Shown here: in pieces, positions 35,841 to 44,894 of the stretch
How positions within the stretch are numbered: the stretch's first letter is position 1
How the letters are laid out: each line of letters begins with the position of its first letter
Origin: Filomicrobium insigne
Lineage (GTDB): Bacteria > Pseudomonadota > Alphaproteobacteria > Rhizobiales > Hyphomicrobiaceae
Length of the DNA stretch: 64,000 bases
Reading direction: 5' to 3'
NCBI RefSeq assembly: GCF_900104305.1
Contig: NZ_FNJC01000004.1
Location: 124,001-188,000, forward strand
Program-made: the position numbers and the translations under genes
The notes under the pieces: generated by a model
What the model was told of the DNA's origin: nothing
Databases searched by the model: none
Seen by the model: only the letters and a program-made list of their open reading frames with translations

Positions 35841-36464
35841 GTGAGCCAAGAACCTATCGTCGTCAAAATCGGTGGCAGTCTGGCGCGGTCAGCTGACGTC
35901 TTGGAGCGCGTTCTGGCTATTGTGGCGCGCTCCCCGAGAGGTGTTGCCGTGGTTCCTGGCGGCGGCGTCTTTGCTGACGCCGTGAGGCAGGCGCAAACGA
36001 TGTTTGGTTTTGATGACCTCGTGGCGCATCAGATGGCGATCCTCGGCATGCATCAAACGGGTTTGATGTTTGCGGCGTTGGCGCCAGCATTGGATACGAG
36101 CGAGAACCTCGCAGAGATCGCAGACAAAGTGCCCAGTGGTGAAAAGCTTGTGTGGCTGCCGCTGAATGACTGCGAAAACGATGCTGCGCTACCGGCAACC
36201 TGGGATACGACGTCGGATGCCATCGCGGCACGGCTGGCTGAGCGTCTTGGCCGCTTGAAGGTCATTTTCCTTAAGTCTCGCTCGGGTGGGGAGCTGTCCT
36301 CAGTTCATGCTCTTGCCGAGGAGAGGATTATCGATCCTATCGCTGCGCGGATTATAGAGAATGCAGGTCTCGATTTTGAAGTGATCGCTGCCGACGAGGA
36401 GACGCGTCTTTGCGAAATTCTGGGTGTGAGCATGCAAGTCGACGTGCCGCCGGCGCCGTGTTAG
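35841..36464 (+). CDS. Amino-acid-kinase-fold protein, MfnE-like
   Basis: A 207-residue kinase of the aspartokinase/UMP-kinase fold: VVKIGGSLARS at the N-terminus, then AVVPGGGVFADAVR. In methanogens MfnE of this family converts aminomethylfuran-methyl phosphate to the diphosphate used to build methanofuran. The neighbours mfnB (upstream) and mfnF-like (at 39404) make the same role likely here. The start is GTG at 35841, 12 bp after the folB stop. Exact substrate assignment is inferred from family and context. Confidence 0.84.
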   Translation: MSQEPIVVKIGGSLARSADVLERVLAIVARSPRGVAVVPGGGVFADAVRQAQTMFGFDDLVAHQMAILGMHQTGLMFAALAPALDTSENLAEIADKVPSGEKLVWLPLNDCENDAALPATWDTTSDAIAARLAERLGRLKVIFLKSRSGGELSSVHALAEERIIDPIAARIIENAGLDFEVIAADEETRLCEILGVSMQVDVPPAPC

Positions 36465-36474
36465 GGGGCTTTTC

Positions 36475-37035
36475 ATGACACGAACAGAAATCAAGACACC
36501 GCGTTTCGCATGGGCCCTCACGGGGTCGGGACATTTCTTCAAGGAAAGTCTCGATATTATGACACGTCTCCCGAACCTTGACGTTTTCCTGTCGCAGGCT
36601 GCGGAAGAAGTGCTCAGCATGTACAAGCAGCAACTGAATTTGCCCGAAGGCACACGGATATTCAAAGATCGGACGGCGAGTGCTGCTCCCGTGGGTAATT
36701 TCTATTACGGTGTCTACCACACGCTGATCGTGGCGCCTGCGACGTCCAACACTGTGGCCAAGTGCGTCTATGGCATCTCTGATAACCTGGCGACGAATGT
36801 TTTCGCTCAGGCAGGCAAGTGCCGTGTTCCGGCGATTGTCTTTGCCTGTGACACCGCGCCGGAACTCGACACGGAAGCTCCGAAAGGGATGGTGAAGGTC
36901 TATCCGCGGCGCATTGATCTGGAAAATACCGCTAAGCTGAAGACCTTTGATGACACTGTCGTCGTCGAAAGTTTGGCTGAACTCGAACAGGCTGTCGACG
37001 AGCGGCTAATATGTCTGAAAAGCTTGTCTTCCTAA
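36475..37035 (+). CDS. Flavoprotein of the archaeoflavoprotein/dihydromethanopterin-reductase type
   Basis: A 186-residue flavin-binding protein: PRFAWALTGSGHFFKESLD at the N-terminus and LIVAPATSNTVAKCVYGISD in the middle match the AfpA/DmrB group of FMN-binding proteins. Archaeal relatives reduce dihydromethanopterin to H4MPT. In this operon the same step, or a related reduction in H4MPT biosynthesis, is the most natural role. AGGGGG upstream serves as the ribosome site. It overlaps the next gene by 25 bp. Confidence 0.82.
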   Translation: MTRTEIKTPRFAWALTGSGHFFKESLDIMTRLPNLDVFLSQAAEEVLSMYKQQLNLPEGTRIFKDRTASAAPVGNFYYGVYHTLIVAPATSNTVAKCVYGISDNLATNVFAQAGKCRVPAIVFACDTAPELDTEAPKGMVKVYPRRIDLENTAKLKTFDDTVVVESLAELEQAVDERLICLKSLSS

Positions 37036-38498
37036 CCGGGCATCTCGCTGAAGATCGGCTTCGGGAAACCGTTGACGATCTGGCGCTTGCGCATGCGGAC
37101 GGCCATTGGCGGGTGATCAATATCGGCATCAAGGTTGCGGCCCTGATGACGGAAAAGATTATCAAGAACCGTCTGAAGGAGCCGCTGGCGGCAGACCGGG
37201 TTATTGTGCCTGGACGCTCACGCATGGACCTTGAGAGCCTTTCGGCGCACTACGGCATTCCCTTTCAACGCGGCCCCGATGAAGTGATTGATCTGCCCGC
37301 CTTCTTCGGGAGGGGTGGTAAGCCTCCAGATCTCAGCCAGCACGATCTCAAGATTTTTGCCGAGATTATCGAAGCGCCGATGCTTACCGTCGATCAGATT
37401 GTGGCGCGGGCGCGCGTTCACGCTGCGGCGGGTGCCGATATCATAGATATTGGTTGTCAGCCCGACACGCCTTTTCCGCATCTGGAAGATACGGTTCGTG
37501 CATTGGCTTCAGAGGGCTTCAAGGTCAGTGTCGATTCTGGTGATTTCGACGAACTCCGCCGGGGCGCGCAAGCCGGGGCGGATTTTGTGCTCAGCCTCGA
37601 TGAAACTACGTTGGACGTGATTGCCGGGACGTCTGCTGTTCCGGTGCTTGTTCCGAAGCCGCACGGTGATCTGCCTTCTCTCATTCGGGCGATCGATAAG
37701 GCCGAGGAGATGGGGCTTACCTACATGGCTGACCCCATCCTCGACCCGATAAACTTCGGGTTCACGACTTCACTCGAACGCTACGCGGAGCTGCGTCGGC
37801 AGCGGCCTGATGCGCCGATGCTTATGGGAACCGGCAATCTAACGGAATTGACGGACGTTGATAGCCAGGGACTGACGGCGCTTCTCGTTGGGATTTGCTC
37901 GGAGTTGGCGATCACGAATGTGCTTGTCGTGCAGGTTTCACCGCATACGCGGCGTACGGTGCAAGAGCATGATGCATCACGACGGTTGATGTACCGGGCG
38001 CATAAGGATCAGAGCCTTCCGAAGGGGTATGACGCCGGATTGCTATCGTTGCACGAGTTGCGGCCATTTCCCTATACCCCGGGTGAGATTGAGGAGCTTG
38101 CGAAGAGCCTTCGTGACCGCAATTTCCGGATCGAAGCCAGTGCCGATGGGGTCCACATCTTCAATCGTGACGGACATCATGTTGCTATCGATCCCTTTGA
38201 GTTGTTCCCCAAGCTCAATGTCAAAGATGACGGGGCCCATGCGTTTTATCTCGGCTATGAGCTGGCGAAGGCGGAAATCGCATGGCAACTCGGTAAGCGC
38301 TATGTGCAAGATCAACCCCTGCGCTGGGGTGTGGCGGCGGATGCTAAAGCAGAAGACTTGACACACCACGCGCCGGAGGGTGCAACCTTGGCGTCTAAGA
38401 AGCAGAAGCCGGTTTCCGAAGCTGGCAATAATTCGGAGGAGACGCTCGATGCCGCTGATCGTAGAGGCGATCGTGACGACGCGGAGCCTGGCCGGTGA
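37011..38498 (+). CDS. Dihydropteroate-synthase-like protein of the H4MPT cluster
   Basis: A 495-residue protein whose central part (about 120-300) is a pterin-binding TIM barrel: RARVHAAAGADIIDIGCQPDT, LASEGFKVSVDSGDF and YMADPILDPINFGF. N- and C-terminal extensions distinguish it from true folate dihydropteroate synthase. Archaeal and methylotroph homologues sit with H4MPT genes and are thought to join the pterin to the ribofuranosyl-aminobenzene unit made by MptG; this role is not firmly proven. It overlaps the gene before it and the DUF447 gene after it by about 50 bp. Confidence 0.87.
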   Translation: MSEKLVFLTGHLAEDRLRETVDDLALAHADGHWRVINIGIKVAALMTEKIIKNRLKEPLAADRVIVPGRSRMDLESLSAHYGIPFQRGPDEVIDLPAFFGRGGKPPDLSQHDLKIFAEIIEAPMLTVDQIVARARVHAAAGADIIDIGCQPDTPFPHLEDTVRALASEGFKVSVDSGDFDELRRGAQAGADFVLSLDETTLDVIAGTSAVPVLVPKPHGDLPSLIRAIDKAEEMGLTYMADPILDPINFGFTTSLERYAELRRQRPDAPMLMGTGNLTELTDVDSQGLTALLVGICSELAITNVLVVQVSPHTRRTVQEHDASRRLMYRAHKDQSLPKGYDAGLLSLHELRPFPYTPGEIEELAKSLRDRNFRIEASADGVHIFNRDGHHVAIDPFELFPKLNVKDDGAHAFYLGYELAKAEIAWQLGKRYVQDQPLRWGVAADAKAEDLTHHAPEGATLASKKQKPVSEAGNNSEETLDAADRRGDRDDAEPGR

Positions 38499-39021
38499 CA
38501 TCCACATTGCGCCGCTTGGAGTGATTGCGGATGGCGAGCAGTGGATCATCGCTCCCTTTGCCCCGTCACGGACACTAGACAATCTTCGAGAGAACCCCGT
38601 TGCCGTCGTCAATCACGTTGATGACGTGCGCATCTTCGCGGGATGTTTGACTGGACGACGTAACTGGCAAGTGCGGCGTGCGGACAAAGTGGATGGCGCG
38701 GTGCTGCGCGCGGCACTGTCACACTGGGAATTGAAGGTCGACAGGGTCGAGGAAGACGCGTTGCGTCCACGGTTTTACTGCAACGTGCTTGATCGCGCAC
38801 AGCATGGTCCCTGGGGAGGGTTCAACCGAGCCCAGGCGGCCGTGATTGAATGCGCAGTTCTTGTCTCCCGGCTCAAGATGTTGCCCGCAGATAAGATTGA
38901 AAACGAGCTCGCTTATCTCCAGATCGCCATTTCCAAGACCGCTGGCCCACGTGAAGAGGAAGCCTGGGGGTGGCTGATGGAGAAGGTCGATGCTTGGCGT
39001 GCGGAACGCGGCGCGGCGTGA
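38449..39021 (+). CDS. DUF447 family protein, H4MPT-linked
   Basis: About 190 residues starting at an ATG with GGAGGA upstream, inside the end of the preceding gene. It matches DUF447 (IVEAIVTTRSLAGDIHIAPLG; FYCNVLDRAQHGPWGGFNRAQ), a split-barrel fold usually binding FMN. It occurs in methanogens and in H4MPT-using methylotrophs. The function is unknown, though strict association with H4MPT suggests a role in cofactor synthesis. It is the last gene of the rightward operon that begins at 31616. Confidence 0.84.
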   Translation: MPLIVEAIVTTRSLAGDIHIAPLGVIADGEQWIIAPFAPSRTLDNLRENPVAVVNHVDDVRIFAGCLTGRRNWQVRRADKVDGAVLRAALSHWELKVDRVEEDALRPRFYCNVLDRAQHGPWGGFNRAQAAVIECAVLVSRLKMLPADKIENELAYLQIAISKTAGPREEEAWGWLMEKVDAWRAERGAA

Positions 39022-39166
39022 GGGCTTGCTTGGAGGCGAGTAGCTCGCTCTGCGGACCCTTAAACATGCTCTGCTCCAACTGGCCTCGCCCGAGTTCGGG
39101 ATGACGTCTCGCGCGTTGCAAGGGCGTTCTCTCACTGCTGTTCGACGGAATCGTGGAGCCTTGGAT

Positions 39167-39185
39167 ACCGGGGACAAGCCCCGGT
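39167..39185. repeat. REP-like palindrome 1
   Basis: A perfect 7-bp stem, ACCGGGG-ACAAG-CCCCGGT, in a convergent intergenic region. It has the same arm-CAAG-arm layout as the element at 39262, typical of dispersed intergenic repeats in Rhizobiales. It may also serve as a terminator. Confidence 0.7.
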
Positions 39186-39261
39186 AAGACGGGGTGTTTT
39201 TTGTTTGGGTTTCTCCAATCGCCGATGCTGCGCGGCATACCCGGTCATTGCTCAGGATTGG

Positions 39262-39284
39262 ATCCCGGTGGCAAGCACCGGGAT
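39262..39284. repeat. REP-like palindrome 2
   Basis: A perfect 9-bp stem with arms ATCCCGGTG and CACCGGGAT around GCAAG, followed by GACGG. It is closely related to the element 95 bp upstream. Confidence 0.75.
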
Positions 39285-39403
39285 GACGGTTGAGAGTGTT
39301 GTGAAGGTTCCGCTCGCCTCCCTAGGAGAGATGGCTCATCCACCTTTCCCTGTGTGGTAACGCGTATAGGTCCGCGGCCGCGGCGGGCGAGCGTCGTAAG
39401 CAC

Positions 39404-40438
39404 TTACTCCCCCCGTAGCAAAGCAACGGCGACGGCTGGTGCGTTGCAATCAACGGCAGCTTGTAAGTTGGCTGGTGTTCCGACTAACTGCGAAAATGTT
39501 TGGCAGGGACGTTGAAGCCTGCGGGATATCTCGGTGGCTACCGAAGTGTCTAATCCCGTTGCTACGATGATGTCGGCGCGAGGCACTCCGGAGAGAACCT
39601 GCGCGCACCCCTCTTGAATTGATCGGAGCTGCAACTCGACCACATGCTGGGCCGCCTGTTGCCACGTCGCCAAGTCGGCGTCGGCGGGCTCGCGACAGAA
39701 CATGCGAGCGAAGCGGGCCACGCTTTCGGCTTGCGACTTTCCACGTCCGTCGGCTGTGGCGTGAACGTCGAGGCCGTCTGGCAGGCACCCCAATACGCGG
39801 CGGACATCAGCCATCGTGGCGAGGTATTCGCGTGCGAGAGACTGCCATCGCCCGGCAAATGGTGCACGCGTGCAAACAGCCATGACTGAGGTGCGCGTCA
39901 GGCCAGTGTAGACGAGTTCGCCCGACGTTAAGCGATCCGGGTCGGTCAGACCGCGTGGGGTTGGTGCGCCAGCGACGATTGGAATGAGATCGGTCGTCGT
40001 CGAGCCCATATCGATCAGGAGGGCGTTTGCGGACTGCCCCGTCGCCGCAAGACGTTGACCTGCGAGTGTTGCTGTCGCGAGGAAGTTGGTGGATGCGACG
40101 TCGAAGAAATTGGTCTTTGCATCGTTCGCTGTGTCAAAGAACTTTTGGCCTCCCCAGAAACGTGCTGCGGTGCCAAACTTTTCTGTCAGGCGATCCACCA
40201 GGGTTTGAACGCCTTGCTCGCGGGTTTCGAAAAGATCGGAGAGTTCGCCTGTCATGGTGATTGCGAAAGCGTCGGCGCGGCCTGTCAGTTCTTCAGCTTC
40301 GCGAAGGGCAGTATCGAGATGGTCAAGGCCCTGCCATAAAGGGCACAGGTATTGCCGTGCGGCGATGGGCGTCGCGTCCTCGACGAGGCTTACCTTGAGG
40401 TGGGCGCCACCAACATCGAGCCCCGCAACGATGGTCAT
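39404..40438 (-). CDS. H4MPT-linked hydantoinase/oxoprolinase-like protein, MfnF-like
   Basis: A 344-residue protein starting MTIVAGLDVGGAHLKVSLV, an ASKHA-type nucleotide-binding opening, with ANALLIDMGSTTTDLIPI and IIVATGLDTSVATEI further on. It belongs to the H4MPT-linked C1-transfer family that includes archaeal MfnF, which condenses the furan diphosphate with gamma-glutamyltyramine to form the methanofuran core. With mfnB and the MfnE-like kinase nearby, the same step in methylofuran synthesis is likely. It is transcribed leftward, divergent from the HisA-like gene 59 bp away. Confidence 0.84.
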   Translation of the reverse strand: MTIVAGLDVGGAHLKVSLVEDATPIAARQYLCPLWQGLDHLDTALREAEELTGRADAFAITMTGELSDLFETREQGVQTLVDRLTEKFGTAARFWGGQKFFDTANDAKTNFFDVASTNFLATATLAGQRLAATGQSANALLIDMGSTTTDLIPIVAGAPTPRGLTDPDRLTSGELVYTGLTRTSVMAVCTRAPFAGRWQSLAREYLATMADVRRVLGCLPDGLDVHATADGRGKSQAESVARFARMFCREPADADLATWQQAAQHVVELQLRSIQEGCAQVLSGVPRADIIVATGLDTSVATEISRRLQRPCQTFSQLVGTPANLQAAVDCNAPAVAVALLRGE

Positions 40439-40497
40439 TCGTTTCTCCTTCGGTAGATTGGAGCGCCCAATCTAGCAGCGCATGAGAAAGGAACGCG

Positions 40498-41229
40498 ATG
40501 CGCGTTATTCCGGTGATCGACATTCGCAATGGGTGTGTCGTACGTGCGGCTGGTGGGGACCGCAGCAGATATCAACCAATTGAAACGCCGCTCGCGCGGA
40601 CGAGCGAGCCCCTCGACTTGGCGCGCGGCCTGCTGGGGCTCACGAGCGAATTACGCTGGCTGTATATCGCGGATCTCGACGGGATCGAAGGGCGTGGGCG
40701 AAATATGGATACCGTGTTTGCGCTGCGGGAGGCCTTGCCGGATATCACGTTGTTTGTCGATGACGGCTCGGCAACGGTAGAAGCCTTGGAGACTTATAGC
40801 GCCGACCGGGGTATCTGGCCTGTCATCGGTTCTGAAACGTTGGCAAATGTCTCGGCGCTGGAGCGGATACGTTCGCAATTGCCGCGAGATGGGTTTGTCC
40901 TGTCGTTGGACTGGCGGGGCGATACGCCATTGGGACCCTCAGAGATTTTTCAAGATTCATGGCTTTGGCCGGATGACGTCATTGTGATGACGTTAGCGCG
41001 GGTTGGAAGCGGGTTAGGGCCGGATGTTGCCCGGCTTCGTCAGATCAAAACAATTGCGGGGAGCCGGAGAGTTTATGCCGCAGGCGGGGTTCGTCATGCC
41101 CAAGACCTTTACGATCTTGAAGGGCTTGCCAGCGGGGCGTTGGTCGCATCTGCGCTGCATGACGGTGTGATCAGCCGCAGTGACCTTGAGCGCATTCTGA
41201 AAACTTCCGAGCCTTCAGAAATGAAATAA
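40498..41229 (+). CDS. HisA-like TIM-barrel protein of the H4MPT cluster
   Basis: A 243-residue (beta/alpha)8 protein related to HisA: MRVIPVIDIRNGCVVRAAGGDR at the N-terminus, WLYIADLDGIEG, and the phosphate-binding AAGGVRHAQDL near the C-terminus. True HisA has a different substrate-binding loop, and the location among C1 cofactor genes argues against histidine biosynthesis. Homologues in H4MPT-using methylotrophs lie in the same neighbourhood, and their reaction is unknown. It is a single rightward gene ending at a hairpin. Confidence 0.82.
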   Translation: MRVIPVIDIRNGCVVRAAGGDRSRYQPIETPLARTSEPLDLARGLLGLTSELRWLYIADLDGIEGRGRNMDTVFALREALPDITLFVDDGSATVEALETYSADRGIWPVIGSETLANVSALERIRSQLPRDGFVLSLDWRGDTPLGPSEIFQDSWLWPDDVIVMTLARVGSGLGPDVARLRQIKTIAGSRRVYAAGGVRHAQDLYDLEGLASGALVASALHDGVISRSDLERILKTSEPSEMK

Positions 41230-41263
41230 CCGGCGACTCCATTTGGGGGTAGGAGCCGCCGGC
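41230..41263 (+). terminator. Hairpin after the HisA-like gene
   Basis: An 11-bp stem with one mismatch (CCGGCGACTCC against GGAGCCGCCGG) directly after the stop. It lacks a U-rich tail, so termination is uncertain. Confidence 0.5.
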
Positions 41264-41430
41264 TAAGGCATCATTTTAGTGTAGGACGTGGAAATGCCTC
41301 GTGGGCATTCCCACCTGCCAGCAATCTCTTCTCAGCCGTTCCAACGGCCTGAAAGCAGCTTGCCCAATCGCTGAAGCAGACCCCCCTTCATGGGAGGGGC
41401 TTTATCGTCCTGCCCAGGATGGTTTCCGCT

Positions 41431-41940
41431 TCAATTGGCGCCGAAGGGGTGTACTGCGCTGTCACGCTGAGCCGTGACTTCAGCAGCGGTCGGCTTGCCG
41501 GCAACGGCGCGCTCGATCGCTTCCTTCGTGGCGCGATAGTTGTAATCCTGGATCTTGGCGTCGTCGGCAGCTTCCCAGTGAATGAACACGCCAACGCAGA
41601 TGTAGAGATCGTCGGCTTGGTCAGCGGGGATCGTGCCTTCGGCAACGCAGTCCTGAACAGCCTTAGCAACGCCGTGCTGAGCAGGGCCGAACATCTGAAC
41701 GGCCTGACGGGCGTCCTTGATGGTGACCTTGTTGAACATAACGGTGTTGGGCTTGCAGGGCAGGTTCGGCGCGATCACTGCGAGCAGCGACGTGAAGCCG
41801 TCCTTGTTGTTCGTGAGGCTGTTGCAGAAAGCCGCTTCGGCAGCTGAGCCGCGAGGACCGATGAGTAGATCGATGTGCGCGACTTCGTTACCGTCACCGA
41901 CGAGCGACTCGCCAACCAGAACCTTGTCGATTTTGGCCAT
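41431..41940 (-). CDS. fae: Formaldehyde-activating enzyme
   Basis: A 169-residue protein that is highly typical of Fae: [20 protein letters not shown] and the catalytic-type His22 in [11 protein letters not shown], then [12 protein letters not shown]. Fae condenses formaldehyde with H4MPT to methylene-H4MPT in the cytoplasm, detoxifying it and feeding it to MtdB. The ATG at 41938-41940 is preceded by GGAGGAA; an upstream ATG at 41970 is not likely. It forms its own leftward transcription unit with strongly biased codons, as expected for a very abundant protein. Confidence 0.97.
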   Translation of the reverse strand: MAKIDKVLVGESLVGDGNEVAHIDLLIGPRGSAAEAAFCNSLTNNKDGFTSLLAVIAPNLPCKPNTVMFNKVTIKDARQAVQMFGPAQHGVAKAVQDCVAEGTIPADQADDLYICVGVFIHWEAADDAKIQDYNYRATKEAIERAVAGKPTAAEVTAQRDSAVHPFGAN

Positions 41941-42143
41941 AGCTGGAATTCCTCCCAAAGCTGGAAACAAGAAAATCCCGGTGGACGCTTGGTCCGACCG
42001 AGCGTTGTTGGCCTCAGCCGAGCTGAGCCATCCCTGATGCAGCGAACGAGGACACTAGATCCTCGAACCGGTTGGCCGGATAGCGGCGCGCCTGAGCCCC
42101 GCCCGTAGATACCGCAGAGAGTCGCCGAAAGACAAGCCTCTTC

Positions 42144-43010
42144 CTACCTGCTTGGTGATGCAAGGAGGGCAAGGAGTTTCTCGGTAAAGATTGTCGCAAC
42201 CACGAAATCTGCAGTTGTTCCCGGATTAATGCCCTCGGCCTTCAGCTGGGCGTCGAAGTTCAGCAAATCCGGCAGGGACATTGTGCGTGCGACAGGCTGC
42301 CAGCTGGGTGCCAGCGCACGTGCAGCATTTTGTACGTGAAGTGCCGTTTCAGGGCCAAATTTACGCGCGATATGCGTGTCTGGAAATCGCGATAGATAGT
42401 GCATGTGCAGCGTGGTTACTGCGAGTTCAGGCGTTTCGGCAAAACGCAACGCGGTCTCGTAAAGCGGTAGACCGATTTCAAATATATCAGCGTATGCTGT
42501 CACGTAGGCACGGGCGATGCGATCGCGGTCGGCGGCGATTTTCATCGCTTGCAATAGGGTTATCTCGGCGGGGGCCGTTACGTCGGCCTGTTCGGAATGG
42601 CCAAGGCCGCCCGGGTTCGCACGTGCGATGGCTTTGAAGGTCTCAGCGGCGTCATTCTGACTCAAGTCTGCGAGTACATTCGCAAGACGATCGCGGAGAG
42701 CTTCGCCGTCGACGGGTTCACTGGTCGTGTAGGCGAGCGGGGCACAAAGCAGGACAATGCCCAGATTGGTATTGCACCCCACAGTCGAGAAACTCGCTTC
42801 GACAGCGCGGCGAATTCGCGTGCCCACAGGCAGGCCAGGCGTCGTTATATGGGGCGCTGCAGCTTCCGCGGCTCGCTCGAAATCACTTGGTTGCATGCCA
42901 TGCCCACTTGCGTGGACATGCACGTTTCCGGGTTTCAATGCGGATAATTCGAGACGGCATGCGGCCACGAACGCCTGTGCGACGTCGTGTGCTGCAAGCA
43001 GCCGCGTCAT
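42144..43010 (-). CDS. CitG/MdcB-like protein of the H4MPT cluster
   Basis: A 288-residue protein of the triphosphoribosyl-dephospho-CoA synthase fold: LSALKPGNVHVHASGHGMQ, VGCNTNLGIVLLCAPLAY, and RANPGGLGHSEQADV. In other bacteria the family makes the prosthetic group of citrate lyase, but no such lyase is present. Methylotroph homologues are constant members of the H4MPT cluster, so transfer of a ribosyl-phosphate unit during cofactor synthesis is a reasonable guess. It overlaps the upstream ATP-grasp gene by 4 bp. Confidence 0.85.
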   Translation of the reverse strand: MTRLLAAHDVAQAFVAACRLELSALKPGNVHVHASGHGMQPSDFERAAEAAAPHITTPGLPVGTRIRRAVEASFSTVGCNTNLGIVLLCAPLAYTTSEPVDGEALRDRLANVLADLSQNDAAETFKAIARANPGGLGHSEQADVTAPAEITLLQAMKIAADRDRIARAYVTAYADIFEIGLPLYETALRFAETPELAVTTLHMHYLSRFPDTHIARKFGPETALHVQNAARALAPSWQPVARTMSLPDLLNFDAQLKAEGINPGTTADFVVATIFTEKLLALLASPSR

Positions 43011-43969
43011 TTGATGAGCGTCGGCATGACGGCGGCGAGGAAATCATCCGCGAGGCATTGGGCGACGTCGACATCAGTCACGCCTTGCAAGCCTTTCCAT
43101 GCTGGATTGGAATTGATCTCAAGGAGGAAGAGCTTGTCGTTCTCAGTCCGCATGATGTCTACACCGGCGTAGTCCGCACCGACTGCGGCGGCAGCTGCGA
43201 TCGCGAGTTCAGCGGTCCTGACATCTGGCTTTAGCGCAGTAGGTTCGGCACCTTGGTGTACGTTCGTTACCCATTGAGTGCTGCGCCGAGTCATGCCCGC
43301 TACCAAGCGTCCGCCAGAGACAAAGAGACGCCAATCTTCGAAGCTGTCTGGCCTGTGTGGCGGGAGGTATTCCTGTAGATGGTAAACGCCATTGACCGTT
43401 GCGGCGTCAGGCAGGTCCGACCAGCTTTCGAGGCGACGGACGCCATTGCCCTGCGAACCAAAAAGCGGTTTTGACACCAGTGGCGGTGCGAGCCCGTGAC
43501 AATAGCGCTCACGCTGAATGGCTTCGAACGTACGCGTCGTCGGGATAGGAAGCCCGGCGCGCTGGAAGAAAAAGGTGGTCGTCGATTTATCTACGGATCG
43601 TTCTATCGCGCGGGCGTCGTTCCAAACTCTCACGCCGCTTTCGCGCAGGGCATGCAGGATGCCGAGGCGGAACGTTATCTCTTCAAGGCTGCCCGTTGAG
43701 ATGGCCCTGACGAATGCACCCTTGGGTAAAGTGCCGTCAAAGCCTGGAATGCGCAGGCCCGTGGAGGACACCGTATCGAACGCACAACGGCGTAACGTTG
43801 TCGTGACAGTTCGTGCGCCGCGTAACTCGAGTGCACGTGCCAAGCGTCCCGCATGCCAATCACCTCCGTTCTCTTCGACGAAGATGACGACATCAGGTGC
43901 GTTTTCGGAAACCGGCGGCGCGTCAGGCGAAGCTGGCGTCGACGATATCGGAGGCGAGCTTTCCAGCAT
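43007..43969 (-). CDS. ATP-grasp ligase, RimK/MptN-like
   Basis: A 320-residue ATP-grasp enzyme. PLVSKPLFGSQGNGVRRLES is the ATP-binding loop, and VGADYAGVDIMRTENDKLFLLEINSNPAWKG, shown in part, is the Mg-binding end of the fold. The family includes MptN and CofF, which add glutamate to H4MPT or F420, and RimK. Glutamylation of H4MPT or of methylofuran is the likely role here. The start region overlaps the end of mch by about 47 bp, and the end overlaps the CitG-like gene by 4 bp. Confidence 0.83.
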   Translation of the reverse strand: MLESSPPISSTPASPDAPPVSENAPDVVIFVEENGGDWHAGRLARALELRGARTVTTTLRRCAFDTVSSTGLRIPGFDGTLPKGAFVRAISTGSLEEITFRLGILHALRESGVRVWNDARAIERSVDKSTTTFFFQRAGLPIPTTRTFEAIQRERYCHGLAPPLVSKPLFGSQGNGVRRLESWSDLPDAATVNGVYHLQEYLPPHRPDSFEDWRLFVSGGRLVAGMTRRSTQWVTNVHQGAEPTALKPDVRTAELAIAAAAAVGADYAGVDIMRTENDKLFLLEINSNPAWKGLQGVTDVDVAQCLADDFLAAVMPTLIK

Positions 43970-44894
43970 TGAACGAACGGCCTGTTTGAACGTTTGAGAC
44001 GGTGACCAGCGCTGGGCTGAATAGGAGCGGGTCTATTTTGTAGAAATCTCCACCCACCTCGGCAAAGGTTTCCGCGAACGGCTTTCCGTAAGAGCGCGAT
44101 TGGCTCGAGGGCAATGCGTTGGCGAGCTGTTCGGCGTCTTCGTCGGTGCCCCGCACGAAGAGCTGGATATGGCCGCCATAAATGATGGCGTCGTTGGTGC
44201 GCCCCATGGCCTTGATGAAATCAGGTGATGGAGGGGCAATTGGCGTCGCACCATAGCCGTCGAGGATATCGTCCAGCGGGAAGTGCAACTCGTGCGCCTT
44301 ATGGAGCGCGACTTCCAGGACACGAGCGGCGATCTGCACGGAGCCTGCGAGTGAACTCGTCGGCGCGTATAAGATCGTTAGGTTTGATGGTAAGATTTTG
44401 CACGCGTCGGCTACGAGTTTGGCAACGGTTGGGGGGGGCGCCTTGTCGCCTTCGATGACGAGACATGCACGCGGATGGTTATCCGCGTAGTTCAATTCCT
44501 CGAAGAGTTTCTCAACGCGTGAAAGTGCGCGCGCTGGACCGGAACCGAGCGCGAAAAATCCCGTTACTTCGTCCTGAATCGTCCAGCCAGCGTATTGGCT
44601 TGCGAGGCAAGAGACGACTGGATTGGACGCGTGGACGACGACACCAAGCGGCCATTTCGGCAAAGGCGAGGATCCGGTGAGGGTTACGGTGCCAAGACCA
44701 CCCATGCAGATTTCGCCGAGCAAGCGGCCTAGTTCCAAGCTGCCAATCGTTTCCGCACCACAGTCGATCAGGCGTTCGCCGATCTCGCCAATTCGTACTT
44801 GCGCACGCAAAGCCGCAGCGCGCCTTACGATGTCGTCAGCAATCTGCACTCCGTTGGCATTTACGCTGACTGCTGCCGCGTTACTTGCATTCAT
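43923..44894 (-). CDS. mch: Methenyl-H4MPT cyclohydrolase
   Basis: A 323-residue enzyme that hydrolyses methenyl-H4MPT to formyl-H4MPT, between MtdB and FhcD in formaldehyde oxidation. The characteristic segments are LGRLLGEICMGGLGTVTL, WPLGVVVHASNPVVSCLASQ, GFFALGSGPARAL and the C-terminal GGDFYKIDPLLFSPA. The start is the ATG at 44892-44894. Longer in-frame starts would run into the upstream ATP-grasp gene. The two genes overlap by 14 bp. Confidence 0.96.
   Translation of the reverse strand: MNASNAAAVSVNANGVQIADDIVRRAAALRAQVRIGEIGERLIDCGAETIGSLELGRLLGEICMGGLGTVTLTGSSPLPKWPLGVVVHASNPVVSCLASQYAGWTIQDEVTGFFALGSGPARALSRVEKLFEELNYADNHPRACLVIEGDKAPPPTVAKLVADACKILPSNLTILYAPTSSLAGSVQIAARVLEVALHKAHELHFPLDDILDGYGATPIAPPSPDFIKAMGRTNDAIIYGGHIQLFVRGTDEDAEQLANALPSSQSRSYGKPFAETFAEVGGDFYKIDPLLFSPALVTVSNVQTGRSFNAGKLASDIVDASFA

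Larger units (their letters stand above)
39022..39403. other. Gene-free region with palindromic intergenic elements
   Basis: About 380 bp between two convergent operons. It contains two strong hairpin elements (listed separately) and a weaker one near 39090-39103. No gene was seen. Confidence 0.6.

Noticed and set aside
40498-41229. Histidine biosynthesis gene hisA
   Set aside because: The fold is HisA-like but the context is entirely C1 cofactor synthesis, with no other his genes nearby.
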